In this document: positions 1 to 9,326 of the stretch, one piece after another
Position numbering within the stretch: the first letter of the stretch is position 1
Layout: each line of letters begins with the position of its first letter
Source of the DNA: Roseovarius sp. THAF9
GTDB lineage: Bacteria > Pseudomonadota > Alphaproteobacteria > Rhodobacterales > Rhodobacteraceae
Length of the DNA stretch: 64,000 nt
Direction of reading: 5' to 3'
NCBI RefSeq assembly: GCF_009363715.1
Contig: NZ_CP045406.1
Coordinates: 1-64,000, forward strand
Program-made: the position numbers and the translations under genes
The notes under the pieces: model-generated
Database searches by the model: none
Seen by the model: only the letters and a program-made list of their open reading frames with translations
Told to the model about the DNA's origin: nothing

Positions 1-92
1 AGCCCGGCGCTGGCGGCGGTGCGCATGAAGTCGCGGCGCGATATCCCGGCCTTGGCCCGTGCCGTCAGCCGCGCGAGTTTGCCATGTTCCAT
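1..92 (-). CDS. Tat-exported solute-binding protein, N-terminus only
   Basis: Only the first 30 codons lie in the window; the gene continues off the left edge. The minus strand starts at ATG 92-90 with a purine-rich GGGAGAG Shine-Dalgarno just upstream. The peptide contains SRRDFMRTAASAG, a twin-arginine export signal (S-R-R-D-F-M) followed by the beginning of an alanine-rich segment. N-termini of this kind are known from family 5 (peptide/opine-type) ABC transporter substrate-binding proteins of Rhodobacterales. I infer such a periplasmic binding protein. It is divergent from the XRE-cupin/demethylase pair, so it may import the substrate of that pathway. Another Tat-exported protein cannot be excluded. 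Confidence 0.55.
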   Translation of the reverse strand, partial: MEHGKLARLTARAKAGISRRDFMRTAASAG

Positions 93-269
93 TTCAATCT
101 CTCCCGTTGGTGCGCCCCTGTGGCGCTTGTAATTGGTCTGCGGGTCACCGAATCGCAGACTTGCGAACCAATAATTCGCCCTTATCGAAATTTTGTAAAT
201 AAATTTCGTTGTAATCAGATTTGATACCGCATTATGCTTTCCTTGACCGGGGACAGCGGAAGGCAGGGC

Positions 270-950
270 ATGACAGGACGAACCAACGTAAAAGCCATGG
301 CCAAGAGCCTTCTGACAATGGGCTCGGAGGTACGGCAACTGCGCAAGGCCCGCCAGATGACGCTCAAGGACCTGAGCGAGACTAGCGGCGTCTCCCTCAG
401 CCATCTCAGCACCATCGAACGCGGCATGTCCCAACCCTCGATGGACGCGCTCACCGCCATCGCCGACGCGCTTTCGGTGACGCCCGACTGGTTCTTCGCC
501 CGCCGACCTGGCGTGGGCCCGATGGAACAGGCCTATGTCGTCCGCGCTCAGAACCGCCGTAACCTGAATTCTCTATACGGCCAGGATGCACGACAGCTCG
601 GCTATACAGACACGCTGATATCCAGCTCGATCGGCGGCAACTTCTACATGGGGCTCGCCGTGTATGAGCCCTTTTCCGAACGGCCTGACGACCCCCTCCA
701 CAAGCACGAAGGTGAACAGCACGGTCTGATTCTCGAGGGCGAACTCGAAATGCAGATCGGTGACGAGGTGATCACCTTGCGCGCCGGCGACAGCTACAGC
801 TTCGACGCTCGCATCCCGCACCACGCCTGCAACAGAACCGACAAGAGCTGCAAACTGATCTGGGCCGTTTCGCCCGTCGTCATTCCCAAGGATGTCGGCC
901 ACAGCGACGAGCGTCGCGGCACTGCGGCCCCCGAAAGTGATCGCAAATGA
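270..950 (+). CDS. XRE-family regulator with C-terminal cupin domain
   Basis: Predicted cytoplasmic ligand-responsive repressor or activator of about 226 residues. An XRE helix-turn-helix lies around residues 17-70 (VRQLRKARQMTLKDLSE, SLSHLSTIERG). A cupin_2 barrel follows around 135-200, with H-K-H-E-G-E and a later D-S-Y-S-F-D-A-R-I-P-H-H block. This architecture is typical of regulators of amino-acid and methylated-amine catabolism, where the cupin binds the inducer. I start at ATG 270 because GGAAGG sits 7-10 bases upstream; an in-frame ATG at 234 has no such site. The stop overlaps the next gene by ATGA (947-950), so regulator and demethylase are translationally coupled and this protein probably controls the pair. 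Confidence 0.85.
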   Translation: MTGRTNVKAMAKSLLTMGSEVRQLRKARQMTLKDLSETSGVSLSHLSTIERGMSQPSMDALTAIADALSVTPDWFFARRPGVGPMEQAYVVRAQNRRNLNSLYGQDARQLGYTDTLISSSIGGNFYMGLAVYEPFSERPDDPLHKHEGEQHGLILEGELEMQIGDEVITLRAGDSYSFDARIPHHACNRTDKSCKLIWAVSPVVIPKDVGHSDERRGTAAPESDRK

Positions 951-2992
951 AACAAGACCCGCTCCTCCAGCCCTACCAGCTGAAGCATCTCACGCTGAAG
1001 AATCGGATCATGACGACAAGCCATGAGCCGGCCTATCCCGAAGACGGTATGCCGAAAGCGCGCTACGCCGCCTACCACGCCGAGCGGGCCAAGGCCGGTG
1101 TGGCCCTCGCCATGACCGCGGGCTCTGCCGCCGTCTCGAAGGATTCGCCCCCGGTCTTCAACAACATCCTCGCCTACAAGGACGAGGTCGTGCCGTGGAT
1201 CCGCCAGCTTACCGATGCCTGTCACGAACATGGCTGCGCGGTGATGATCCAGCTGACTCATCTTGGCCGCCGCACCGGCTGGAACAAGGGCGACTGGCTG
1301 CCTTCCGTCTCGTCGTCGAAGCACCGCGAACCGGCGCACCGGGCGTTTCCCAAGCTGGCCGAGGACTGGGATATCGAGCGCATCATCGCCAATTTCGCCG
1401 ACGCGACCGAGCGGATGAAGGAAGGCGGCATGGACGGGATCGAGCTTCAGGTCTACGGCCACCTGCTCGATCAGTTCTGGTCGCCGCTGACCAACGATCT
1501 CGATGGGCCTTACGGCGGGGCGACACTGGAAAGCCGGATGGCCTTTCCGATGGCCGTTTTGCGCGGCATCCGTGACCGCGTCGGCGACGACTTCATCGTC
1601 GGTCTGCGATATACCGCAGACGAAACCACCACCGGCGGCATCACCCCCGAGGAAGGTCTCGAAATCTCGAAACGGCTGGCCGACAGCGGCATGGTCGATT
1701 TCCTGAACGTGATCCGCGGCCGCATCCACACCGACCCGGCGATGACCGACGTGATCCCGGTTCAGGGCATGAAGAGCGCCCCGCATCTCGATTTCGCGGG
1801 CGCGGTGAAAAAGGCGACAGGCATGCCCACCTTCCACGCCGCCCGCATCCCGGATGTGGCGACGGCCCGGCACGCGGTGGCCGACGGGCTGCTCGACATG
1901 GTCGGCATGACCCGTGCGCACATGGCCGACCCGCATATCGTGAAGAAGATCACCGAGGGGCGCGAAGACGATATCCGCCCCTGTGTCGGTGCCACCTATT
2001 GCCTCGACCGCATCTACGAAGCTGGAGAGGCGCTCTGCATTCACAACCCGGCCACGGGGCGCGAGCTGTCCATGCCGCACACCATCCCGCCTGCCGAGAC
2101 GCGCAAGACCGTTGTCATCGTCGGCGCGGGCCCTGCCGGGCTGGAGGCCGCCCGCGTCGCGGCCGAGCGCGGGCATGACGTCACCGTCTTCGAGGCCCAG
2201 CCCGACCCTGGCGGCCAGATCCGCCTGACCGCCCAGAACCCGCGCCGCCGCGAGATGATCTCGATCATCGACTGGCGCATGGCCCAATGCGCGGCCCGCG
2301 ACGTGGTCTTCCACTTCAACACCTTTGCCGAGGCCGACGACGTCACCGCCCTGAACCCGGATGTGGTGATCGTCGCCACCGGCGGGCTGCCCAACACCGA
2401 GCTATTTGAAAGCGGTCGGGAACAGCCCCTCGTGGTCACGGCGTGGGATCTGATCTCGGGCGATGTGAAACCTGCCGAAACGGTGCTGGTCTACGACGAA
2501 AGCGGCGATCACCCGGGCCTGATGGCGGCCGAGATCGCGGCCAAAGCCGGGGCGCAGGTCGAGGTGATGACCCCCGACCGCACCTTCGCCTCCGATATCA
2601 TGGGCATGAACCTCGTGCCCTACATGCGCGCCCTGCAAGACAAGAAGACCACATTCACCGTCGCCCGTCGCCTGCTCGACGTAACCCGCGAAGGCAACAA
2701 GCTGACCGCGCGCGTCGGCACCGATTACAGCGATCACGTCTCCGAACAGTCCTATGAGCAGGTGGTCGTGAACTATGGCACGCTTCCGCTCGACGAGCTC
2801 TACTTCGAACTGAAGCCGCTGTCGTCAAACGCTGGCGCCGTCGACTACGACGCCCTCACCGAAGGCCACCCGCAAAAGATTTCACGCAACGCCGAGGGGG
2901 GCTTTCAACTCTTTCGCATCGGCGACGCCGTCAGCGCGCGAAACACCCATGCAGCGATCTACGATGCCCTCCGGCTTATGAAAAACATCTGA
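947..2992 (+). CDS. N-methylproline-demethylase-like NADH:flavin oxidoreductase
   Basis: 681-residue two-part flavoprotein. Residues 1-340 form an Old Yellow Enzyme/2,4-dienoyl-CoA-reductase TIM barrel for FMN. Residues 380-681 form a pyridine-nucleotide-disulphide module with the dinucleotide motif VVIVGAGPAGLEAARVA. The Fe-S loop reads RPCVGATYCLDR then CIHNPATGRE, so three of the usual four cysteines remain; the second position of the CxxC pair is Ala. Members with this loop are annotated as N-methyl-L-proline (stachydrine) or related N-methyl amino acid demethylases, and I infer that activity. ATGA overlap with the regulator upstream and divergence from a solute-binding protein support a catabolic role. 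The exact substrate cannot be read from the sequence. Confidence 0.75.
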   Translation: MKQDPLLQPYQLKHLTLKNRIMTTSHEPAYPEDGMPKARYAAYHAERAKAGVALAMTAGSAAVSKDSPPVFNNILAYKDEVVPWIRQLTDACHEHGCAVMIQLTHLGRRTGWNKGDWLPSVSSSKHREPAHRAFPKLAEDWDIERIIANFADATERMKEGGMDGIELQVYGHLLDQFWSPLTNDLDGPYGGATLESRMAFPMAVLRGIRDRVGDDFIVGLRYTADETTTGGITPEEGLEISKRLADSGMVDFLNVIRGRIHTDPAMTDVIPVQGMKSAPHLDFAGAVKKATGMPTFHAARIPDVATARHAVADGLLDMVGMTRAHMADPHIVKKITEGREDDIRPCVGATYCLDRIYEAGEALCIHNPATGRELSMPHTIPPAETRKTVVIVGAGPAGLEAARVAAERGHDVTVFEAQPDPGGQIRLTAQNPRRREMISIIDWRMAQCAARDVVFHFNTFAEADDVTALNPDVVIVATGGLPNTELFESGREQPLVVTAWDLISGDVKPAETVLVYDESGDHPGLMAAEIAAKAGAQVEVMTPDRTFASDIMGMNLVPYMRALQDKKTTFTVARRLLDVTREGNKLTARVGTDYSDHVSEQSYEQVVVNYGTLPLDELYFELKPLSSNAGAVDYDALTEGHPQKISRNAEGGFQLFRIGDAVSARNTHAAIYDALRLMKNI

Positions 2993-3853
2993 GGGGAAAG
3001 GAACGCTTTAATAATAAGCATAGACCGGACTCTCATGGGCCTGCAGAGCAAAGTCGCCAGCAAAGCTCTTGGGATTTGACCAATCGAATGACTAGTGAAT
3101 TTGTGCCTGGCGCGAAAACTGCGTTTTCTCATTAGCGGACGTTCGTGACTACCGCAGCGGACTTCCATCTCCCGCCCATTCTGTGGAAAGCAACGTGTTG
3201 CGATCGCAGCAAGTGGGGCTCTAAACGAGGCGCGAGTACCTTTCTGTTTAGGTTTTTCGGGTTTACTGCGGTGCAGGAAAGATCTTGGCCAGTTTCGGAG
3301 GTTCTGGGCGGTAGCGAAGAGGAGGAATTCGTCATTTGCGCCGCATGGTCCACGTATTGGACCCTGTCACAAGTCTGAGCGCTGGTCGGTGCGACTCTAT
3401 CGTGTCGCAGCCTTCGCAAGGAAAAACGGATGACCTGTGGGCCACCCCTTTCGCACCCTCAATGGGCATGATTTCAAGACGGCTGGCTACCCAGACCTGT
3501 CCCGACCCCTCATGGGGGCCGATCACCTGGAGTTGCGCCGCCAAGCCACGATCCAAGCCACAGGCTCCATGCCTTGTTTTTTCAGCTGCCTATGAGGCGG
3601 CTAACTAGGCCGGAGCCCTGAGAGGGAGATAAGATCGGCCGGCGTGCCGCCAAAACCCATCTCCGCGACCGCCTGTGCGGCGGCTACCGATGCGGGTGTT
3701 GCCTACTCCCACTTAGATAATTTGGAATAACGCTTTGCCAAAATTGGCCCGAATGCGCTGTATGAAAACTTCTCAATACAGTCCGCCCGCCGTGGCACTA
3801 TACAAACGAACGTCATGTCATAAAAGGCGATCAACCGCCTAAACATGGAGGCT
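2993..3853. other. 861-bp stretch without a recognisable gene
   Basis: Between two converging genes. Open frames occur on both strands (for example 3145-3378 plus and 3132-3419 minus), but none exceeds 100 codons, none has a convincing ribosome site and none resembles a family I know. It may be decayed or foreign DNA, because the gene at its right border has lost the normal 3' end exactly here. Confidence 0.5.
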
Positions 3854-5182
3854 TCAACGTGCGGCTCTGAAATGCTGAATGACACCGGCTTGCCGATCCT
3901 TTTCCAGGTACCTGATGTTCTTCGGGCCGATCCCATGCTCCGCGCTGAATGATCCGCCGAACGCAGTCACGGCATGGTCCACAACATAATCCCGCAGCTC
4001 TTGTTCGAAGGCCCCGTCCACCGCACCATCGGTTTTCACCAGGTTGAAATGCAGACCGCCATCGCCCAGGTGGCCGAAATCGCAAACCTCCATCATCGGA
4101 AAGTCCTCGGCCAGCTTGCAGGTCATTTCGGTTCGGAAAGCGATCACCTTGTCCCGAGTGAACCCAAGGTCAAAGGCGATCAGCGGCCCTGCCGCTTTCA
4201 CCCCTTCCGACAGCGCATGGCGCAGCGCCCAGATTTCCTCGGGCCGGCCGAACAGTGCGTCCTCCAACGGCGCCTCGGGCAGCTCCCACGCTTCGGACAG
4301 CACGGCCTCGAGAACCTCGTCCAATGGCGTGTCCCAGGGGGCCTTGGTGGGGCGGGACAGCTCGATCAGCAGGGCGGTTTCCGGGATCTCGCCTCTGGCG
4401 AAGGGGTTCTTCAGGGATGGCGCATGGTCAAAGCTATGCGCCATTGAGGCACGCGACATGAATTCGAATGCGGACAACAAAGGCCCGACACGCAGTTCCA
4501 GATGGCGCAGCAAGGTCAGCATCGCGGCATCGCAGGACGGCACGACAAGAGCGGTCGCCTGTTCGGCAACGACAGGCTCGACGTTCAGGATCGCTTCGGT
4601 AATGGTGCCGAACCAGCCGCAGCTTCCGATGTGCATCTGCTTCCAGTCCGGGCCGGTGTTGTCCTTGCGCACAGGGCTGCCAAGCCGCAGCACCTCGCCC
4701 TGCGACACCACCGACAGCCCAAGCGTATTGCGGCGCACATCCCCGTAGCGCAGGAAACGCCCGCCGCCGGTGTTGGTCGCTACCATGCCCCCGATCATGG
4801 GGTCCGAGCCCAGGTCGATGGGAAAGAACAGCCCATGCTCCGCCAGACAGTCATTGACCTCCGACAGGCGAAAGCCGGCGCTGACCCGAAGCGAGCGGTT
4901 GGCAACGTCCAGGTCGAAGGTCTCGCGCAGGCGCGACAGGCTGAGAACAGCCTGGGTGCCGGTGTCATCGGGGACCGACGCACCGACCAGGCCGGTGTTG
5001 CCCGACTGCGCGACAAAAGGCGTGTCGGCCGTCTGAAGATGGCGCATGCACTGCACCACCTCCTCCGTCGTTTCCGGCAGCAGGACCGCGGGGCTGGTGC
5101 CGATCTCCCCCCGGACGCCCCGCAGGTACGCTGCCATCTCCGCTGGCGCGGTTATCACCTTGATGCCCTCGGGCAGCATCAT
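3854..5182 (-). CDS. FAD-linked D-2-hydroxyglutarate dehydrogenase-like protein, C-terminus altered
   Basis: Predicted FAD-dependent oxidation of D-2-hydroxyglutarate to 2-oxoglutarate. The PCMH-type FAD domain occupies about residues 25-205 (SGNTGLVG, DLGSDPMIGGMVATNTGG). The GlcD/lactate-oxidase C-terminal domain follows, with CDFGHLGDGGLHFN and the metal-site signature SAEHGIG near the end. Family members continue for another 25-30 residues after this signature with a D-P-x-x-x-x-N-P-G-K tail. Here the frame departs after YLEKDR and stops within about 11 unrelated residues (442 in total), so the 3' end looks replaced. It overlaps the HglS gene by ATGA (5179-5182). The HglS context favours 2-hydroxyglutarate over glycolate or D-lactate. 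Activity despite the missing tail is uncertain. Confidence 0.75.
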   Translation of the reverse strand: MMLPEGIKVITAPAEMAAYLRGVRGEIGTSPAVLLPETTEEVVQCMRHLQTADTPFVAQSGNTGLVGASVPDDTGTQAVLSLSRLRETFDLDVANRSLRVSAGFRLSEVNDCLAEHGLFFPIDLGSDPMIGGMVATNTGGGRFLRYGDVRRNTLGLSVVSQGEVLRLGSPVRKDNTGPDWKQMHIGSCGWFGTITEAILNVEPVVAEQATALVVPSCDAAMLTLLRHLELRVGPLLSAFEFMSRASMAHSFDHAPSLKNPFARGEIPETALLIELSRPTKAPWDTPLDEVLEAVLSEAWELPEAPLEDALFGRPEEIWALRHALSEGVKAAGPLIAFDLGFTRDKVIAFRTEMTCKLAEDFPMMEVCDFGHLGDGGLHFNLVKTDGAVDGAFEQELRDYVVDHAVTAFGGSFSAEHGIGPKNIRYLEKDRQAGVIQHFRAAR

Positions 5183-6540
5183 GCCGCGCTCGAGTTCAAC
5201 TGTTCCAGCGCGGCAGTATAGGAGGCCGCCCGCATCGCCTCGTAAAGCTCGAATTCATCGGTGACCCGCTTGCCGAGGGCCGCTTCGAACGCCTCGCGGC
5301 TCGACGCGGTCTGGTTTCCGCTGCGGGCCTCGTCGCCGAGGTTCGACTGGAAGATCCCCGCCGCGCTGACCGGCAGGAAATCTTCATAGATTATAGGGCT
5401 GATCGTCAACGCACCCGAGTCGAGCAGCGCGTCAAGATTCTCGCCCGTCGCGGCGCCTTGCCCAATGCCGTACTTGAAATAGGCAAGGTCACGATCGTGC
5501 AATTCGCGCCAGGTGTCGGGGAAGGCCGCAAAACCCTCTTCAAGCCTGGCCACGTAGTCCTCCGCGTTCGACCCGTCAGCGGCCGGCAGGATGTCCGCAC
5601 GCACCTCCGCCAGCAAACTGTCATAGAGCGCGCGCCCCTTCGGTGTCAGCGCCACGCCGCGTTGTTCGATCTCGCCGAACCGGGCGGTGTGCTGCCCCTC
5701 TTCCCACCCGCCGTCCACGGGAAACCGGATCGCTTCGTTCAGCGCCTTGAACGCCGTTTGCCTGAGCAGGATCGGGCAGTCGCGCCGCGGCGGGCCTTCC
5801 ACGATGGCCTTGGCCGGCAGGCCCTTGGCCACCATCTGGGCCTGGGCCGCGTCGATGTCCAGCGTCCGGGGTGTCAGGTGATTGATATGCGGCCCCTTGA
5901 ACGAGACCACGTCGGCGATCAGGCGATGCGCGCCGATCAACTCTGCAAAGGTGGCATCGTCGACACAGGCCTCCGGGTGCCAGCGGAACGTCTCCAGCAC
6001 CTCGGCCACGAAACGTGCGGCATCCGCGGTATCCAGCCCCCCTTCGGCTTCGGCCTTCTCGGTCAGGGCGACAGCGCCGTCCGTGAAGATTTGCCGACGC
6101 GCCAGCGTGGCCGCAGCCTTGTCGCGCAAAGCGTCATCCTCGATCAACTCCAGCCGCAGAAGAGAGGTGAAAACGCGAAACGGGTTCTCGGCAAGGGCGT
6201 CGCGGCCAATCGGACGGAATGCCGTGGAGTGAACCGGCACCGACGCGACTGAGAGATCGTAATATCCGACCGGCTCCATCCCCATGACCGCAAAGACGCG
6301 CCCCATCATGGCAAGCTCTTCCGCGGTGCCCAGCCGGATCGCACCGTGGCGTTCCGCGCTGATCCGGTTAGTATCTTCGCCCGGGGTCAGCGCCAGCGCG
6401 TTGTCGTCGCGATCCAGCACATCCGCGTTCACAGTCTCCACGATCTCGACAAGCGTGCCGTAGGCGGGGACCTCCTTGCGATACATTTCCGACATCGCCG
6501 CGGAAAAATCCGCACGGATCTGGTGTGGGGATACGGTCAT
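5179..6540 (-). CDS. hglS: 2-oxoadipate dioxygenase/decarboxylase (HglS, DUF1338)
   Basis: 453-residue DUF1338 (vicinal-oxygen-chelate fold) protein. HglS of Pseudomonas converts 2-oxoadipate to D-2-hydroxyglutarate with Fe(II), closing the D-lysine route. The likely iron ligands are visible: the His in AERHGAIRLG (about residue 65), the second His in GPHINHLTPRT (about 221) and a Glu in ARFGEIEQRG (about 290-292). Length fits the family. It sits 18 bp after the oxidase gene, with an AGGACG ribosome site, and shares an ATGA junction with the following hydroxyglutarate dehydrogenase, the enzyme expected to take its product. Generic annotation would call this a VOC-family hypothetical protein; the neighbours make the HglS role convincing. 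Confidence 0.85.
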   Translation of the reverse strand: MTVSPHQIRADFSAAMSEMYRKEVPAYGTLVEIVETVNADVLDRDDNALALTPGEDTNRISAERHGAIRLGTAEELAMMGRVFAVMGMEPVGYYDLSVASVPVHSTAFRPIGRDALAENPFRVFTSLLRLELIEDDALRDKAAATLARRQIFTDGAVALTEKAEAEGGLDTADAARFVAEVLETFRWHPEACVDDATFAELIGAHRLIADVVSFKGPHINHLTPRTLDIDAAQAQMVAKGLPAKAIVEGPPRRDCPILLRQTAFKALNEAIRFPVDGGWEEGQHTARFGEIEQRGVALTPKGRALYDSLLAEVRADILPAADGSNAEDYVARLEEGFAAFPDTWRELHDRDLAYFKYGIGQGAATGENLDALLDSGALTISPIIYEDFLPVSAAGIFQSNLGDEARSGNQTASSREAFEAALGKRVTDEFELYEAMRAASYTAALEQLNSSAA

Positions 6541-6558
6541 CTTTTCGTCCTCCTGCGC

Positions 6559-7827
6559 CTAGAAGCGCCCGTTGGTAAAATGGGTAAGAGTCGCGCCTGT
6601 CTCGTAGTAGAGACCCTTGACGGCGGCGTAGCTTTCGGATTGCGGATCGCAGACCGGCAACGGCAGGTCGCCAGTGCCAAGCGCCCAGTCCGCAGCGGCC
6701 CTGCCAAACAGCGTCCCGGGGCAAATGCCCCGCCCGCTGTAGCCGAAGATGGAGATGCCGGTCTTTCCACGGCGTTCGATGCGCGGCAAATGCGTTCCGG
6801 TCATCGCAATGCGGCCGGTCCATTCCTGTTCGAAGGGAATATCCTTCAACTGGGGAAACAGCCTGGAAAGCTTGCGGTGCGCCCATCCGCGGTGAAATGC
6901 CCCGCCGAACCCCTCGAGATTGCCGAGCGCGCCAAAGATCATCCGCCCCGCCTGGTCAAGCCGGAAGGCCGACATGACCAACGCCGTGTCCCAACACCCT
7001 TCGCCGCCAGCCAGGATGCTGTGCCGCACGTCGTCCGGCAGGGGCGCCGTGGCCAACTGGAAGAAGTGCGCGGGGATGATCGCGTTATCGTCCGCCGCGC
7101 CCGCGCCATAGGCATTGGTCGCCTGGATGAGCCGCGTCGCACGAACCTCGCCTTCTGCCGTTCGGACGGTCCATCCCTCGCCGGTCTCCGTCATGCTCAG
7201 GGCGCTTGTGTCCTCAAAGATCCGCGCCCCCTGCCCTTCTGCCGCGCCGGCCAGTCCCTGAACATAGGCCAGGGGCTGGATGGTACCGGCCCGTCCGTCC
7301 CAGAGCGCGCCGCAGTAAGCCGGGCTGCCAATGCGCCGCGCGGTTTCGGCCGCATCGAGCAGCTTGACCGGCGCGCCTCGTGCCTCCTGCTGGGCAAATC
7401 GGTTTTCCAAGTCGCGCAGACCGGCCTGCGAGTGGGCACAGTGCAGCGTGCCCTGCCGCGTCGCCTCACACCGGATCTGGTGCTTCTCGATCAGGTCGAA
7501 CACGGTCGAAGGCCCACCAGCCAGCAATTCGTTCAGCTGCCTGCCGGTGGTTTTTCCGATCTTTCCTTCCACCTCGTCCGGCGGCGTCCAGAGCCCGGCG
7601 TTGACAAGCCCCACATTGCGCCCCGACCCGCCGAACCCGATCGTCCGCGCCTCCAGGAGCGCCACCGAAGCGCCCCCGGCGGCCAGATGATAGGCTGCCG
7701 ACACCCCGGTGAACCCGCCGCCGATCACCACGACATTGACGGTGATCGACTCGCTCAAAGGCGCGTAGCGGATACGTTCGGGGGCCGTTTCGGACCACAG
7801 GCTGTCCAGGCGCGGGGTGTGTGTCAT
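6559..7827 (-). CDS. amaA: FAD-dependent L-pipecolate oxidase (AmaA-like)
   Basis: DAO-family flavoprotein of about 422 residues. The N-terminal Rossmann FAD motif is VVVIGGGFTGVSAAYHLA, followed by GFGGSGRNVGLVNAG, and the C-terminal domain carries YSGRGICPGTLFGR. AmaA oxidises L-pipecolate to delta1-piperideine-6-carboxylate. The start is ATG 7827, which overlaps the dehydrogenase stop by ATGA (7824-7827); an upstream in-frame start at 7911 would lie inside that gene. AmaA and AmaB adjacency is the known arrangement in Pseudomonas. Homologues are often labelled gamma-glutamylputrescine or sarcosine oxidase, so the substrate rests on gene context. Confidence 0.78.
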   Translation of the reverse strand: MTHTPRLDSLWSETAPERIRYAPLSESITVNVVVIGGGFTGVSAAYHLAAGGASVALLEARTIGFGGSGRNVGLVNAGLWTPPDEVEGKIGKTTGRQLNELLAGGPSTVFDLIEKHQIRCEATRQGTLHCAHSQAGLRDLENRFAQQEARGAPVKLLDAAETARRIGSPAYCGALWDGRAGTIQPLAYVQGLAGAAEGQGARIFEDTSALSMTETGEGWTVRTAEGEVRATRLIQATNAYGAGAADDNAIIPAHFFQLATAPLPDDVRHSILAGGEGCWDTALVMSAFRLDQAGRMIFGALGNLEGFGGAFHRGWAHRKLSRLFPQLKDIPFEQEWTGRIAMTGTHLPRIERRGKTGISIFGYSGRGICPGTLFGRAAADWALGTGDLPLPVCDPQSESYAAVKGLYYETGATLTHFTNGRF

Positions 7828-9326
7828 ATCTCGAACGAAATGCCCTGCGCCAGGGGAAGTTCGCGCGAGTAGTTCACCGTGCTGGTCTGACGGCGCATAT
7901 AGGCGCGCCACGCGTCCGATCCGCTCTCGCGACCGCCACCGGTTTCCTTTTCACCGCCGAACGCACCGCCGATTTCCGCACCGGACGGGCCGATATTGAC
8001 GTTTGCGATGCCACAGTCAGACCCCTGGGCCGACAGGAAATGCTCGGTCTCGCGCACATCGGTCGAAAAGATGCACGAGGACAGCCCCTGCGGCACGGCA
8101 TTCTGCATCCCGATGGCCTCATCGAGGTCCTTGTACTTCACCGCGTAAAGGATGGGCGCAAAGGTTTCCGTGTGCACGATCGCGCTCTGCTCCGGCATCT
8201 CGACGATGGCTGGCGCCGCATAGGCCGCATCGGGGTACTGGTCCGTCAGCGCCCGACCGCCGCCATGCACTGTGCCGCCTTCCGCCTTGGCCTGTTCCAA
8301 CGCCTTTTCCATCGCCGTCATCGCGCCTGCGTCGATAAGAGGACCGACAAGAGTGCCCTGTTCCAGCGGGCTGCCGATGGAAAGCCCTTCATAGACCTTG
8401 GTCAGACGCGGGATCAGCTCGTCGTAGATGTCTTCGTGAACGATCAGCCGGCGCAGCGAGGTGCAGCGTTGACCCGCGGTGCCGACGGCCGAAAAGACAA
8501 TCGCCCGCACGGCCATTTCCAGATCCGCAGACGGGGCCACGATCATCGCGTTGTTACCGCCCAGTTCGAGGATCGTCTTGCCCAGACGCTTGGACATATC
8601 CGCCGCGACCGCCTTGCCCATGGGCACGGACCCCGTGGCCGAGATGATCGCAACATCGCTGGACGCGGTCAGAACCTCGCCCAGGTCACGCTCGCCGATC
8701 AGGCTCTGGATCAGGCCGTCGGGCGCATCGTCGCCGAATGCCTTCATGGCCCGGTCGCAGATTTCCTGGATTGCAAGCTGGGTCAGCGGCGTTTTTTCCG
8801 ACGGCTTGGCAAGAACCGGATCGCCGCATACCAGTGCGAGCGCGGCATTCCAGCACCACGGCGCGGCCGGGAAGTTGAACGCGGTGATGACCCCGCAAAC
8901 CCCGAGCGGATGCCAGGTTTCCCGCATGGAGTGGCCCGGACGCTCCGACGCGATGGTCAAACCATAGAGCTGCCGCGACAGGCCGACCGCGAAGTCGCAA
9001 ATGTCGATCATCTCCTGAACCTCGCCCAGCCCCTCTTGGTAGATCTTGCCGCATTCCAGCGACACGAGGCGGCCAAGGTTCTCCTTTTCGCGGCGCAGCT
9101 CTTCGCCCAGAAGACGCACCAGTTCCCCGCGCCGCGGCGCCGGCACCTTGCGCCACGCGTTGAACGCCTCGACGCCCTTGGCGATGGCGGCTTCCGCGTC
9201 GGCCACCGTGTGCATCGGAACCCGGGCGATTTCGCTGCCATCCACAGGCGTGGTGACCGAAAGCGTACCGCCGGTGGTTTGCGCGGCCGTCAGGCCGCAA
9301 GCGTCGAGAATGTCTTGGTATTTCAT
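7824..9326 (-). CDS. amaB: ALDH7-type 2-aminoadipate semialdehyde dehydrogenase (AmaB-like)
   Basis: About 500 residues, matching the ALDH7 (antiquitin) family. Seen in order: the NAD-binding stretch GVITAFNFPAAPWCWNAALA, the ELGGNN glutamate motif, the nucleophile region GTAGQRCTSLRR, and the antiquitin-like C-terminal part with GIANVNIGPSGAEIGGAFGG and EKETGGGRESGSDAWR. AmaB/antiquitin oxidises 2-aminoadipate 6-semialdehyde, in equilibrium with piperideine-6-carboxylate, to 2-aminoadipate using NAD. ATG 9326 is chosen because it makes an ATGA overlap with the aminotransferase; an in-frame start at 9383 would lie deep inside that gene. It fits between AmaA (supplies the substrate) and an aminotransferase (takes the product). 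Confidence 0.88.
   Translation of the reverse strand: MKYQDILDACGLTAAQTTGGTLSVTTPVDGSEIARVPMHTVADAEAAIAKGVEAFNAWRKVPAPRRGELVRLLGEELRREKENLGRLVSLECGKIYQEGLGEVQEMIDICDFAVGLSRQLYGLTIASERPGHSMRETWHPLGVCGVITAFNFPAAPWCWNAALALVCGDPVLAKPSEKTPLTQLAIQEICDRAMKAFGDDAPDGLIQSLIGERDLGEVLTASSDVAIISATGSVPMGKAVAADMSKRLGKTILELGGNNAMIVAPSADLEMAVRAIVFSAVGTAGQRCTSLRRLIVHEDIYDELIPRLTKVYEGLSIGSPLEQGTLVGPLIDAGAMTAMEKALEQAKAEGGTVHGGGRALTDQYPDAAYAAPAIVEMPEQSAIVHTETFAPILYAVKYKDLDEAIGMQNAVPQGLSSCIFSTDVRETEHFLSAQGSDCGIANVNIGPSGAEIGGAFGGEKETGGGRESGSDAWRAYMRRQTSTVNYSRELPLAQGISFEI

Noticed and set aside
794..2314. Long minus-strand open frame opposite the regulator and demethylase
   Set aside because: His/Gly/Asp-rich low-complexity translation typical of the antisense of a GC-rich gene; no motif, no ribosome site, and a well-supported gene occupies the plus strand.
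3132..3608. Overlapping open frames of 70-95 codons on both strands
   Set aside because: No ribosome site, no similarity to known families, conflicting strands; probably non-coding or decayed.
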